Assembly (NCBI RefSeq): GCF_029633865.1
Contig: NC_079211.1
Location: forward strand, 6,460,091 to 6,524,090
Reading direction: 5' to 3'
DNA length: 64,000 nucleotides
From: Lampris incognitus
Taxonomy: Eukaryota; Chordata; Actinopteri; Lampriformes; Lampridae
Part shown: positions 11,781-21,734 of the stretch, in pieces
How positions within the stretch are numbered: the stretch's first letter is position 1
Layout: the number at the start of each line of letters is the position of its first letter
The notes under the pieces: generated by a model
The model's input: only the letters and a program-made list of their open reading frames with translations
Databases searched by the model: none
What the model was told of the DNA's origin: nothing
Made by a program: the position numbers and the translations under genes

Positions 11781-11914
11781 GGACATCAGGGAAGACAGCC
11801 GAGACTAGTCTGAATTGTGGCGCTCCATAGTATGGCAGCTGGAGCCACTGGAGAAAACGTATGTTTCATGTGGTGGTGAACAGAGTGTACAAATTGTGAA
11901 TAAACTTTAAATTT

Positions 11915-13200
11915 CAGTTCAGTTTTGTTCTGTATTTCTTTCCACGCTTGCATAGTCCATAGCCGTCCATGTTTCGAACATGTCCAAAACAGATTGCCCT
12001 GCACCTTGCAGTCGGAGATAGAGCTCGTTGAGGTGTCCAGTAATACCTGTGAGAAACATAAAGTTTCACAACCCACTTCTCGTCCTCTAGTTTGGGGTAG
12101 TCTTGGCCTTTTTCCGCCAGGAAGGCCTTGATGGCATCAAAGCAGCCGACAAACCGAACCAAAACCTTTCCGCAGCTTAGCCACCTAACCGCTGCCTGGA
12201 AAGGGATATCTCTGTAAAAGCAGTCCATTTCCTCGAGCAGGGACCGGAGCTGTCCTTGTGTTAGCAGGTTTCTTAACTGAAGTTAACAACCTTTACCACC
12301 GTAGCCATAACCTCAGTAAGATCTGATTTTTACATCTTTTCACAGAGGTTTTCTTGGTAAATTATGCAGTGGAGTTTCATGATGGGGTGACCAACTTCTT
12401 CCTCAATTAATCTGACAGCTCCCCTCTGTTTCCCGACCATGGCAGGAGCGCCATCTGTTGTCACTGTGAAGATCTTCCTGATGTCAGATCCTCGCTCCTC
12501 AAAATGTTCCATAAACACCTTGGCTATGTCCTCACCTTTTGTTGTGTCAGACATTGGCTTTAAGCAGCAGAGCTCCTCTCTCACAGCCGAATCATCACAA
12601 TATCTTGCCATGACTGCCAATCGTGGCATGTCATTTACGTCGGAGCTCTCGTCAAGGGCTCTGCTAAACACCACCCCAGCTGTTTGCTGCTCGTTGACTT
12701 TACATGCCATCGCCTCGATGCGCCGCTCTACGGTTCTAGCTGACATGGCAATGTCCTGTATTCTTGCCTTGATTGCTTCTTTGTTTGGTAGGCTGTCTAA
12801 CAGAACATCTGAGGTACACAGAAAAGCCTCCTTGATGTAATCACCATCAGTGAACAGCTTCCCGTGACACAGTGAGCAATGCGATAGCTCGCTTCAGTCG
12901 CATGGTTTTTAGCTGTTGCAGCGGCAAAGAGTTTGAGGTGGTTAGCTTGCTTTCCATAACTGGATACTGCACGTCTGATGGATTCTGCCTCGTCTGCCTG
13001 ATCTTTGAAAAGTTTTCTTGTGCTTTGTCTCAAAATGGCGTTTAAAACTTGACGTTCGGCAAACAATGTTTTCAAAACAAAAAGCACACACAGCACGGGT
13101 CCTTCTGAGAAACAAAACTACTCCTCTGTCCATGAGGGATGGAAAGGCCAAACGTCTCCTTTAGATATCTTAGCTAGCGGGGCTGCCATTGTGCCATCAC
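11915..13200 (-). pseudogene. hAT-type transposase relic
   Basis: Read right to left on the minus strand, pieces of one transposase appear in shifting frames. First comes a short N terminus (MAAPLAKISKGDVW), then a BED-like zinc finger with CAFC and KRHFETKH. A middle part follows (ARTVERRIEAMA). Next is the RNase-H-like core with the hAT-typical TVTTDGAPAMVGKQRG, then QAAVRWLSCGKVL near 12150-12210. Several frameshifts and stops break it, so it cannot be active. The final hAT dimerisation region is missing or too decayed to see. A matching hAT end lies at 13556-13590. Some host genes (ZBED, FAM200) derive from such transposases, but the broken frame argues against a domesticated gene. Confidence 0.85.
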
Positions 13201-13457
13201 CGATCTTGAACCGCTGCACTGCACTATGAGCGGGAGGCGAATTTTCTAAACATAGGATGGCAGGAGCAGGTTCATTAATATTCACAAGAGAAGCGCTACC
13301 TGATTGGCTGCTGAAATGTGGCCACTCTGATGTTCGCGCGGGAGACATCAGGCCGTGAGCGAAAGGCCGTGAGGACAATCAAACTGACAGGCCGAATGCA
13401 GCTGCGAGAGCACGGACACATTTCTTAAAAAAAATAAAAATAAAAATCACTCTCTTG

Positions 13458-13555
13458 CCCGTGTGCCAATGATTACGCTGCCGGTTCGAATCCCCGTGTT
13501 ACCACCGACTTGGTCGGGTGGGAAGCCAGATGTGGGTATGTGTCATGGTTGCTGC
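13458..13555 (+). mobile_element. SINE family A fragment
   Basis: Only the B box (CGGTTCGAATCCCC) and the following ~70 bases of the family are present. The copy stops abruptly at a hAT-like terminal sequence. Confidence 0.75.
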
Positions 13556-13590
13556 ACCATTGGCATGCGTGCCATAGGTTGCCGACCCCG
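13556..13590 (-). mobile_element. hAT terminal inverted repeat
   Basis: On the minus strand this reads GGGGTCGGCAACCTATGGCA then CGCATGCC, the familiar end of Charlie-type hAT elements. It is oriented to belong to the transposase relic at 11915-13200, although a SINE fragment lies between them. The partner end was not found near 11.4-11.9 kb. Confidence 0.65.
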
Positions 13591-14975
13591 TGTCTACACC
13601 ATCTACAGGCCAGTGGCCACTCTTTCAAGGATGAGGGTGTGCACATCCTTGATAGGGAGGAACACTGGTTTGAATGGGGAGTCAAAGAGGCCATCTATGT
13701 GAAGAGGGAACAACCATCCCTGAACGGGGGGGGGCTAAGAGTAAATCTGTCACCATCTTTGAGTATTAGAAAAGTGCTATATAAGATTGATTTATTATCT
13801 TACAATGCTGTGATTACAAACATTCCCAAATCCTGTCTTGATGCATGCTCAATAATCCAGGTAAGAAAATCAAAGGTTGAATCAGTTCCAACACATACTG
13901 ATCTGTACTTAAGGTCTGACTCTCATCATCCACGGGAGCACAAACTAGGAGTCATCAGGATGCTGCACCACCGAGCTGACAGCATCCCCACCGACACAGC
14001 CAGGGAAGGGGAGAAACCCCGCATGACACAGGCACTGGTCAAGTATGGTTATCCTAACTGGGTGTTTGTCAAAGCCAGGAAGACGCCTAAAAAGTGCACC
14101 AGCCAACTGAAGAGAGGAGAAAGACAACAGCTGTCTAAGTGTAAACCAGTGGTGATTCTGTATGTGGCGGGGGTGTCAGAAAAGCTGAGACGCATATTTT
14201 CAAAACACTGCGTCTCAGTTGCTTTCAAACCCCAAAACACGCTGCATCAGAAGTTGGTCCACCCCAAGGATCGGGTCCCCCGGCACAAACAGCGCAATAT
14301 AGTGTACGCTGTTAAATGCCAGGATTGCTGTGACTTGTAACATCAGGGAAACTAAACAGATGTTGGCCAAGATGATGGCACAACACAGGAGAGCTAACAC
14401 GTCAGGCCAGGACTCCACAGTCTACACCATCTACAGGCCAGTGGCCACTCTTTCAAGGATGAGGATGTGCACAACCTTGATAGGGAGGAACGCTGGTTTG
14501 AATGGGGAGTAAAAGAGGCCATCTATGTGAAGAGGAAACGGCCATCCCTGAATCAAGGGGAAGGGCATAAGAGTACATCTGTCACCATCTTACAATGCTG
14601 TGACTGCAACAATCCCTAATCCTCTTTGAATAGTACACATGGCCTTTGAAACTCCAGTTAAAGGTCACACCCATATTTGCATATGAAACTGGTCGTTGGT
14701 TTCAGTCGTTAGGCCACTGTATTGTACTGTATTGTTTATAAGGGTGGGATACCTGCAGTCAGTTTAGACTGAAGCGGTCACTTAGTTGAGTGATGAAACG
14801 TATCTGTCAATAAACATTGCATCCAGATGAACTGATTCGACCTAGTACACATGGCCATTGTAGTTAATGGCCACAGCAATTTGCATATGAGACTGATGGT
14901 TGGTTTCGGTCGTTATGAAATGTTTCTCTCAATAAACGTTGTGTCCAGATGAACTGATTCAACTTTCTGTGATTT
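13591..14975 (+). mobile_element. Penelope-like element (PLE), 5'-truncated and rearranged
   Basis: A first fragment (13591 to about 13890) encodes the end of the GIY-YIG endonuclease part (VYTIYRPVATLS). A second longer one (about 13890-14640) encodes the region after the reverse transcriptase (LGVIRMLHHRADSIPTDTA, VAGVSEKLRRIFSKH) and the endonuclease part, here broken (ETKQMLAKMMAQHRRANTSG). The sequence from 14640 to 14975 is non-coding terminal repeat with CAATAAACATTGCATCCAGA, partly duplicated. Conserved residues and order match Neptune-type PLEs. Frames are interrupted, so the copy is dead. Confidence 0.85.
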
Positions 14976-15532
14976 CCTTACATGGATCACTGAGCATGCA
15001 TAAAGACAGAGTTTTTGTTTGATCCAAAAGCAGCTGTACTGGTCTTCGGCAAGAGACATTTAACATGAGACCGACGGGTTAAACAGCAAGTATCTTAAGC
15101 GTTTAACACAAACCGCACATTCTTCTGGGAAGCAGCCAGTACACACTGCCGTGTTACTGGTCAGCTATTTTCAATAAGAGATGATTATCCTCTTCTATAA
15201 AGCTTTGCTCTTGAGGTTTCCTCAGTCAGGGTACTATGGGATTAAACGTCACCCCAAAAACCACCGGGCGAGTCTTTACCCCGTAAATAAGTTTCTCTCT
15301 GAGGCAGATGAAGACAAAGGGGTGAAAAACACACTGTTCAGAGAGACTACAGAGTGTTTACCCAGTTTTTCCACTAAAACCCAGCCCTTATTCACCAGGT
15401 TCTGGATCGTGTTATGTTTTGCACATCTCCCCTGTTGTGTTTGAAGTACCATGCAGTCAGATGTAAGTACTTCAACAGGTGGATCTCAGCTGGACACTGA
15501 TGGATGTGTAAAACACTGCGGATAAAGACAGG
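14976..15532. other. unannotated stretch
   Basis: No gene or known repeat seen. Confidence 0.45.
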
Positions 15533-15936
15533 TGTAATGTGCACAGATAAATGGACTCACTGGCCGGTTGGCTAACGGGTCGGACCCTTTAGTCGACTGG
15601 TTAACGTAGTCGCCCGTGATGCAGGAGACCCGGGTTCGCTTCCTGACTGCCCCCTGAATTTTGCTACATTGGTGTCAGAAGTGGGATGGTGAGACCGCGA
15701 GGCCACCGGAAGCACGTGTGCCCAGAGGCGTGAGGAGAGATGATTTGCTCAAGTGCTGAGACGCACTTCCTGAAGGAGGGGGGTAGTCTAACGACCATGA
15801 ACGAGCAGACTCACTGGCCGGTTGGCTAACAGGTCGGACCCTTTAGTCGACTGGTTAACGAATCGCCCGTGGTGCGGCAGACCCGGGTTCGCGTCCCAGC
15901 TGCGGCGGTACCCGGCTGCCCCCTGAATTCGCTACA
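15533..15936 (+). mobile_element. miniature LTR retrotransposon (TRIM-like) with tRNA-like LTRs
   Basis: Two direct repeats (about 15533-15668 and 15784-15936) share GACTCACTGGCCGGTTGGCT, CGGACCCTTTAGTCGACTGG and CCCCCTGAATT, and both end GCTACA. Right after the first is TGGTGTCAGAAGTGGGA (15670-15686), complementary to the 3' end of tRNA-Leu including CCA, a classic primer-binding site. Just before the second is a purine run (15772-15783), a likely polypurine tract. The internal part is only ~115 bp and codes for nothing, so the element depends on another for replication. The LTR contains a T-arm-like block (CCCGGGTTCGCGTCCC) resembling a Pol III B box, preceded by a D-arm-like GACTGGTTAACG. 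No target duplication was found. Confidence 0.7.
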
Positions 15937-16963
15937 CATGGATTTATGTGACGGCTCATAATGGTGACAGACTGGACCAAAAACGACCCAGCAGCTATGA
16001 CATACACTGGCTCCTTTTCCAAACCTGATGCCAACCCGTGGTGCTCAGATAAACGGCTCGAGATAAAAAACTACACAGACTGACGAGGATGCAGAAACCG
16101 ACACAAAAAATAAATAAATAAATAAATAAAATATGGACGACTTCCAATAACGCAAAGGAACACAAACTCAGACCGGCAGTGTTAATGAAACGCTCCACTA
16201 GTACATCACAGACCCATTTAACACAAATACACAGAGAAACGTTCAGAAACGCTCAGAAACAGAAGATAACAACACCGTGTCACATGACAGAGCAGCGTAA
16301 TGACATAAGCCACGGCCACGCAACTGGAGAAGCTGCGAGATGTTCAGCATGGGCCTGGTCACTGTAGGCCATCACTGCTCCAGAGCACCGCTGCTGATGT
16401 TGGTCAGCAGAGAAACATCTTACTGGTCGTACCTTTAAGGAAGACATCATCCTTTACGCCTTTAAATACCGAGCAATGAACTACCGACTATACCAGAGAT
16501 CTGCAATATTTCAAAATGCAAGCCTTCACTTCTTCTGACTCCGTCCTATTAAAACCCGAAGCAAAACCGAGGCGAGCTCGTTCATTTGGCCTCAACAGTC
16601 ATCGGGCTCGTTTGTGGGCGCTTTCAGCCAAAGTAAATTAATGGTTTTTCTCATTTCAAAATGTTCCGCTTGATTCATGTCGCTAGAAATTAAAAATAGG
16701 CATCAAGGAATTTATTCTGGGACCACCTCATTTCAAGCCCGTTCTTGAATAAGAAAACACACAAGTATTAAAAATACCAAATTCGGAAAAAAGCTAAACA
16801 ACAATAACATTAAACCAAAATAGATAAAATTCTCTACACATAAAAAAAGTGTCTTGGACCTGATGTGTGTTTAACTACCCTCAGCCAGACCTTCTTCTCT
16901 ACATGGGATCAATTACTAGCAAGCAAAATGTGTCCTCACCCACCTGCAGCGCTGTTTCTGGCT

Positions 16964-16964
16964 C

Positions 16965-17006
<42 letters not shown>
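16964..17006. repeat. (CA)n microsatellite
   Basis: About 20 uninterrupted CA units ending in a C run. Confidence 0.95.
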
Positions 17007-17007
<1 letters not shown>

Positions 17008-17557
17008 CCCTCAGGTCAACGCTTGTAGGCTTCTCGTTACTTGCTTAATTGGCACAGTAATTACTTCCCCTCCCAGACTAAGTGCTCCTGCCGGTGTGTA
17101 AGGAGGCTCGCGTGGACCTCCGTGTGCTCCGTGTCGTGGAATGTGGCCGTGTCTCCGCCGGTAACTATATCTGGGGAGGAAATAACTGGTTGTGCTGCCT
17201 GCCTGTTTAAACCTCAGCCACCTTTCAACAAGTAGGAACTTAAGTGGTTCGGCACGTGCTGGCAGGAGGATTTTCTGAGACACACCACGCTCTTTATTTT
17301 TTTTTGTTTAATCCTCGCTTGTGATGCGCTTACCAAACGACATAAGCCCTGTGCTGGCGTGAGTGCAGTACCCTCATTGTGTGGAGCTGTTATGACATCA
17401 CATGCACAATAAGTGAGTTTCAATGAATTTATTTGTGTGTTTGTTATTCAACACCTCAACACTGGTGTCTGAAGACTTTCTGGTTCTGTGCACAGATGAG
17501 ACCCTCCGTAATCCTCGTACATGTACCCCTTGGTCCCTTGTCCCCGGACAACCACAA

Positions 17558-17558
<1 letters not shown>

Positions 17559-17602
<44 letters not shown>
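17559..17602. repeat. (CA)n microsatellite
   Basis: Just over 20 CA units, about 160 bp upstream of the fgfbp2 start codon. It makes a false open frame that extends the fgfbp2 reading frame upstream. Confidence 0.95.
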
Positions 17603-17605
<3 letters not shown>

Positions 17606-17668
17606 GAAGTCTCCAAGTCTGGCTGGGTTTTTTTCCCCACCTGAATTCCTGCTTTGTGTTTCTCCACC

Positions 17669-17676
17669 CATAAATA
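17669..17676 (+). promoter_or_regulatory. TATA-like box of fgfbp2
   Basis: CATAAATAG lies about 85 bp before the start codon. A start of transcription near 17700 would give a short 5' UTR. An alternative is that tttcag at 17741-17746 is a splice acceptor and the promoter is farther away. Confidence 0.4.
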
Positions 17677-17756
17677 GCAGGAGGGACATGTGGGCTCATA
17701 TAGTCCTTCATCCCCCCTTTCGCTCTCGTTCTCTCTCTCATTTCAGGTTTGGCACC

Positions 17757-18536
17757 ATGTGGGTTCACATCAGCGCTGTGCTGCTGCTCGTCTGCTGCCT
17801 TCAGGCGGTGGAAGCTCAGGCCGACGGGCGCAGGAGGAGCATCTGGGAGGACCCCATTCGGTTCATCAGCCGGGACCGCGACCAGTGCACCATGATGGTG
17901 ACGGGCCAGGCCCAGCTGACCATGCTGCGGGTGTTGTGCCGGAGCACCGAAACGCCAGGCGACATGTACTGGTGCGATTACGTGGGCCAGCCTCACACCT
18001 GTCGCCCCTACAACAGCAACCCTCGACACTTCTTCACCCAGATCATGTGGAACCTGAGAAAGCTCTACAACGCCTGTGACGCACCGCCTGTGCTCGTGGC
18101 CCATATGTGCAGAAAGGGACCCACAGACGCCCATATGCACCTGTCTGCTTCGTCCTCAGTCCACCCTGGGACGGGGACCACCAGGGAGGCCACCAGCAGG
18201 CAGCCGGGACCAAAACCGGCTTCCAGATCTACGAGACCAGCTCAGCCCAGAACCAAGACGCCAGCGACCCCTGCGAGGGCGGACCACACCAAGCTGGAAC
18301 ATGTGAGACGGGCGCATCTTAAATCTACCACAGAAGAACCTGAGTGGACCACAAGTGGCACCATCAGGCCAGCGGTAGAAAGCACGACACCAAGAGAGAT
18401 GACGACTGCAGAAACAAGCGCTCCCCAACTGACGACAAGCACCAGCAAGAGTTATGCTAAAAGGAAGGCGCAGGAGGTCTGCTGGCGGTCATTCCAGGGC
18501 ATCTGTTCCTATTTCATTGGCTTGTTTAAGAACTGA
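17757..18536 (+). CDS. fgfbp2: fibroblast growth factor-binding protein 2
   Basis: A secreted carrier protein that binds heparin-bound FGFs and releases them from the matrix. The start ATG (context GGCACCATG) opens a 259-residue protein. Residues 1 to about 22 form a signal peptide (VHISAVLLLVCCLQ). The cysteine-rich FGF-binding core follows, to about residue 125 (RDQCTMM, YWCDYVGQPHTC, ACDAPPVLVAHMCRK). After it comes a Thr/Ser/Pro-rich linker that is probably O-glycosylated. The C-terminal module CWRSFQGICSYFIGLFKN parallels human FGFBP2 (CWKPFQALCAFLISFF). All eight family cysteines are present and the frame is intact in one exon. An upstream in-frame extension exists only because of a CA repeat. 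It lies 3' of prom1 on the same strand, as in mammals. Confidence 0.95.
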   Translation: MWVHISAVLLLVCCLQAVEAQADGRRRSIWEDPIRFISRDRDQCTMMVTGQAQLTMLRVLCRSTETPGDMYWCDYVGQPHTCRPYNSNPRHFFTQIMWNLRKLYNACDAPPVLVAHMCRKGPTDAHMHLSASSSVHPGTGTTREATSRQPGPKPASRSTRPAQPRTKTPATPARADHTKLEHVRRAHLKSTTEEPEWTTSGTIRPAVESTTPREMTTAETSAPQLTTSTSKSYAKRKAQEVCWRSFQGICSYFIGLFKN

Positions 18537-18544
18537 TGCTGAAG

Positions 18545-19245
18545 GTGAGTTGGAATGAGGAGTCTCTTCATTTCCATATTGAATAGTGTTGTTTCATAAC
18601 CAGTTCAATACTGTATGGCTGAATGGCGCCGGTAATGCCAACATGCGGCATCAGTCGTGTGCAGGTACTTTTATTGTAAGCTTCCAAGTTTTCACCTTGA
18701 CAATGCCTTCATGAAAATATGTTATTCCCGTTTTGTTGAATCGGGCCTTACATTCTCCTTTGTCAGCTGGTACGAGTCACTTACCCTCAAAAATAGCAAC
18801 AGATTGGAGGGTATTGTCAAAGTGTGCAGCAAACTTGCGGGCATGACTTTGAATGCTTCCTCATCTGTGCAAGGGTTGGACCTTGAAGAAGGACCAGTCA
18901 ATCCTGGCTGATCCTGTCCAAGGCAAGTTGCTTCCATTTGGCCGCAGATACAACCTGCCAACATGCAGGAGCAGCAGAGCTACAAACTCATTTGTCCCGG
19001 TCGCCCCTGGCCTTTTAAATAACTCACGTGTGCTTTTTGTGTTGTGTGTGCTTTCCATGTATTGTTGCTTGTCTAATGGTTATGTGTCACTGCTGGCTGC
19101 ACAACAACCTTGACCTTGAGAGAGAAGTTGTATGTTTAAAGTATGCCCGACTTGAAACAAGACCGCTTCCGGAAACCCTTCTTCTCGTCTTCATTACCTA
19201 ACATTTTACAGCAGCATGGGTCTCTCTGTTTTGTTATATCCACAG
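18545..19245 (+). other. probable intron in the fgfbp2 3' UTR
   Basis: A strong donor (AAG|gtgagt) begins 9 nt after the stop codon, and a good acceptor (ttatatccacag) ends at 19245. Human FGFBP2 likewise has its coding region in the first exon and a separate 3' UTR exon. With the junction so close to the stop, the spliced mRNA should not trigger nonsense-mediated decay. Confidence 0.6.
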
Positions 19246-19785
19246 ATATACAGCTGTGATGAGAAGCCAGACTTAAAGCGGCACCTTGGGGGAAACGGCC
19301 AGAAGAAATTTACGGGTAAATGGTAGAACTCTATCGCCCTCCTCAGGCGAAGAGATGCCATTGCAAAGACAAAACGAAATATTTCCTGGCATTGTTTTAC
19401 AGTGAGCTATGCGTGTATGCGCCGTTCAGAGCAACGATACAAGTATTGTGTTACAGCAGGACATCTAAGCATTACAAGACACCAAGAGCTTGACTACGAG
19501 ACAACTGTGTCATGTATGAAAATGTGTTTCGTAAATCCAATTGTAAAATAATTTCCCCGATTGTCAGTTTTTGTACGGCACTCGGCTGCCCCACAAACAC
19601 ATAAAGCCATTATAACGCAGACGGACCATATAATTACATTTATTTTTACGTATGTTATTTCTATGTATACTTATTTTCATAAATATTTGTATCGCGTACA
19701 CAACATATTTGTTATCAGAGACACTAGAAAGGTTTTGAGTGTTTGATGGAAAAAATGAACGTCAGAATTTCTTTTTTATTCAATG

Positions 19786-19791
19786 AATAAA
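19786..19791 (+). terminator. polyadenylation signal of fgfbp2
   Basis: AATAAA preceded by a T-rich stretch, about 540 nt into the predicted 3' UTR exon that starts at 19246. Confidence 0.55.
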
Positions 19792-20101
19792 CGATTTACT
19801 GTGTTAAGAAGATCCATACTGTCACTCGTGGCTCTTGATGTTCTCTGAAAACACTGAGAAGTAAAGAATACCGGTCTGAGTCCTGGCTAAACGTTTTAGA
19901 AAGTAAACTTTAATGTCACGTGTTGTCCAGTAGGTGTCACTGTTGCAGTGCTTTAACAGGGACACGTGCCTTAAAATGGAGGTATTTTACAGTTTTTCTC
20001 AGTTGTTTTGGCTCAATTCTCAAATGAGAATTACCTTTTTCAAAAGAATAAGTTCAAATCTCTGAACAACTAGTTTCTGGACCACACCGACTTGAATTTC
20101 T

Positions 20102-20572
20102 GGTAACACTTTAGTATGGGGAACATAGTCACCATTAATTAGGTGCTTATTAGCATGCAAATTAGCAACATATTGGCTCTTAATTGGTCGTTATTACGTA
20201 CTCATTAATGCCTTATTCTGCATGGCCTTATTATACAACCAGTAAGCCATTAACTATGAGTTTTCCCTCTATAACCTCAGAAGTATTGCTTATTAGTAGC
20301 ACCATCTCAATATGCTTTGCTTAGTATGGCCTTTATAAGGTGGTAGTACCACAAGAAGAGTTATTCTCCCTTACCAACACTTAATGAATATGGTCTGTTC
20401 TTACATAACAACACACAAAACTACAAGTGTTCATAGTGTTAAATTACTGTAAATTACGTTTTTGTTATTTAGAATATATTCCCCATACTAAAGTGACATC
20501 TTGATCATTACTAATTCACTAGTAATTAAGTTTTTTTTACTTAGAATATGTTCCCCATACTAAAGTGTTACC
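20102..20572 (+). mobile_element. hAT-type MITE, copy 1
   Basis: Terminal inverted repeats GGTAACACTTTAGTATGGGG are present at both ends, and an 8-bp target duplication (GAATTTCT, 20094-20101 and 20573-20580) is perfect. It is 471 bp with no coding capacity. An inner copy of the terminal motif lies near the right end. The second copy is at 41269-41737, inverted. Confidence 0.92.
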
Positions 20573-20998
20573 GAATTTCTTATTAATTTAACGTTTTGAC
20601 ACATGCAATTGGCACATAAGTACAATTGTCAGCAATTTGCACAATAACTACATGCACATGGCTAGCTGATCAAACTGATGAGCTGGTTCTCAGTGAAACT
20701 GTCACAACTCTCACCACTTCTAAACATTCTTCACTGTGTGAGCCATCACATGCAACATGATCTGTTCAACGTTCAAAAATCTCTCAGACATACAGGTATA
20801 GCCCATAAATATCTATGATATGGAATGCTTGTGATGTCTGCTACATTGGCAAATCCCCTGCCAGGTGATATAGTAATGAAATAGGAATCACAATCTTACC
20901 AATCAAGTTCGGAAGCATATATGTAAATATTCTGTAAATTGTGTAAACACAACATCCATTGCATGACTGTCCATCTTAGGAGAGAGATCAAATCAAAT

Positions 20999-21480
20999 CA
21001 ATTCTATTTGTTTGGCCCAATATCACAAATTACAAATTTGCCTCAGTGGGCTTAACAGCAACACAACATCCTGTCCTCAGACCCTCTCATCGGATAAGGA
21101 ACAACTCCCTAAAAACCCCTTTAACAGGGAGAAAAAATAGGAAGAAACCTCAAGGAGAGCAACAGAGGAGGGATCTCTCTCCCAAGACGGACAGCGTGCA
21201 ATGGATGTTGTGTTCACGCAATTTACACAATACAACATTGAAAGAGGATAACAGAATTATAATGGACATAAAATTTATGAAGAACATGATGCACAGGATG
21301 CAGAGGAGATCCCTCCTCTGTTGCTTTCCCTGAGGTTTCTTCCTATTTTTTATCCCTGTTAAAGGTTTTTTCTTATAGGGAGTTGTTCCTTATCCGATGT
21401 GAAGGTCTCCGGACAGGATGTTGTGTTGCTGTAAAACACCCTGAGGCAAATTTGTAATCTGTGATATATAGGGCTACACA
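20999..21480. repeat. inverted pair of a 3'-tail repeat (family D)
   Basis: The arm at about 20999-21200 is the reverse complement, with scattered mismatches, of the arm at about 21300-21480. Shared blocks include GGAGTTGTTCCTTATCCGAT, GGACAGGATGTTGTGTTGCT and CCTGAGGCAAATTTGTAAT. A direct copy lies at 31575-31802. It is probably the 3' part of a retroelement. Confidence 0.75.
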
Positions 21481-21499
21481 AAGAAATATGAATATGAAA

Positions 21500-21675
21500 T
21501 ATGCTGAATATGGAGCTGCCAGGCAAGAGGAAAAGAGGCAGACCAAAGAGGAGGTTTATGGATGTAGTGAGGCAGGACATGCAGGTGGCTGGCATGACAG
21601 AGGAAGACGCAGAGGACAGGAAGAGATGGAAACGGATGATCTGCTGTGGTGCCCCCTAACGGGAGCAGCCCAAGG
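21500..21675 (+). mobile_element. 3' end of an RTE-type LINE, short fragment
   Basis: The sequence GGAGCTGCCAGGCAAGAGG through CCCCCTAACGGGAGCAGCC matches the 3' end of the RTE copy at 42957-44190. It ends in a GTA-type simple tail. It is inserted in the tail of family D, with the flanking AGGGCTACACAA / AGGGCTATACAA looking like a target duplication. Confidence 0.8.
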
Positions 21676-21734
21676 TAGTAGTAGTAGTAGTCGTAGTAGT
21701 AGTCATAGGGCTATACAAATAAAATTGACTTGAC

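Larger units (their letters stand above)
15937..17655. other. unannotated stretch upstream of fgfbp2
   Basis: Contains an AAAT microsatellite at about 16104-16130 and the CA runs listed separately. No exon or interspersed repeat recognised. Confidence 0.5.

Noticed and set aside
12330-12746. Domesticated hAT host gene (ZBED/FAM200 type)
   Set aside because: Adjacent transposase blocks are in different frames with stops, so no continuous protein can be made.
14755-14830. Possible hammerhead ribozyme in the PLE terminal repeat
   Set aside because: PLE terminal repeats are known to carry such ribozymes, but only a GTGATGAAAC fragment is visible here and the full CTGATGA / GAAA core is missing. 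An Infernal search with the Rfam hammerhead models would decide.
17433-17756. 108-codon N-terminal extension of fgfbp2
   Set aside because: Created by a CA repeat and upstream sequence in frame; the signal peptide begins at the ATG at 17757, which has a good start context.
20675-20702. Hammerhead-ribozyme-like core (CTGATGAG ... GTGAAAC) with a short pairing stem II
   Set aside because: No partner strand for stem III or I and no cleavage-site trinucleotide in the right place could be found upstream or downstream; likely chance.
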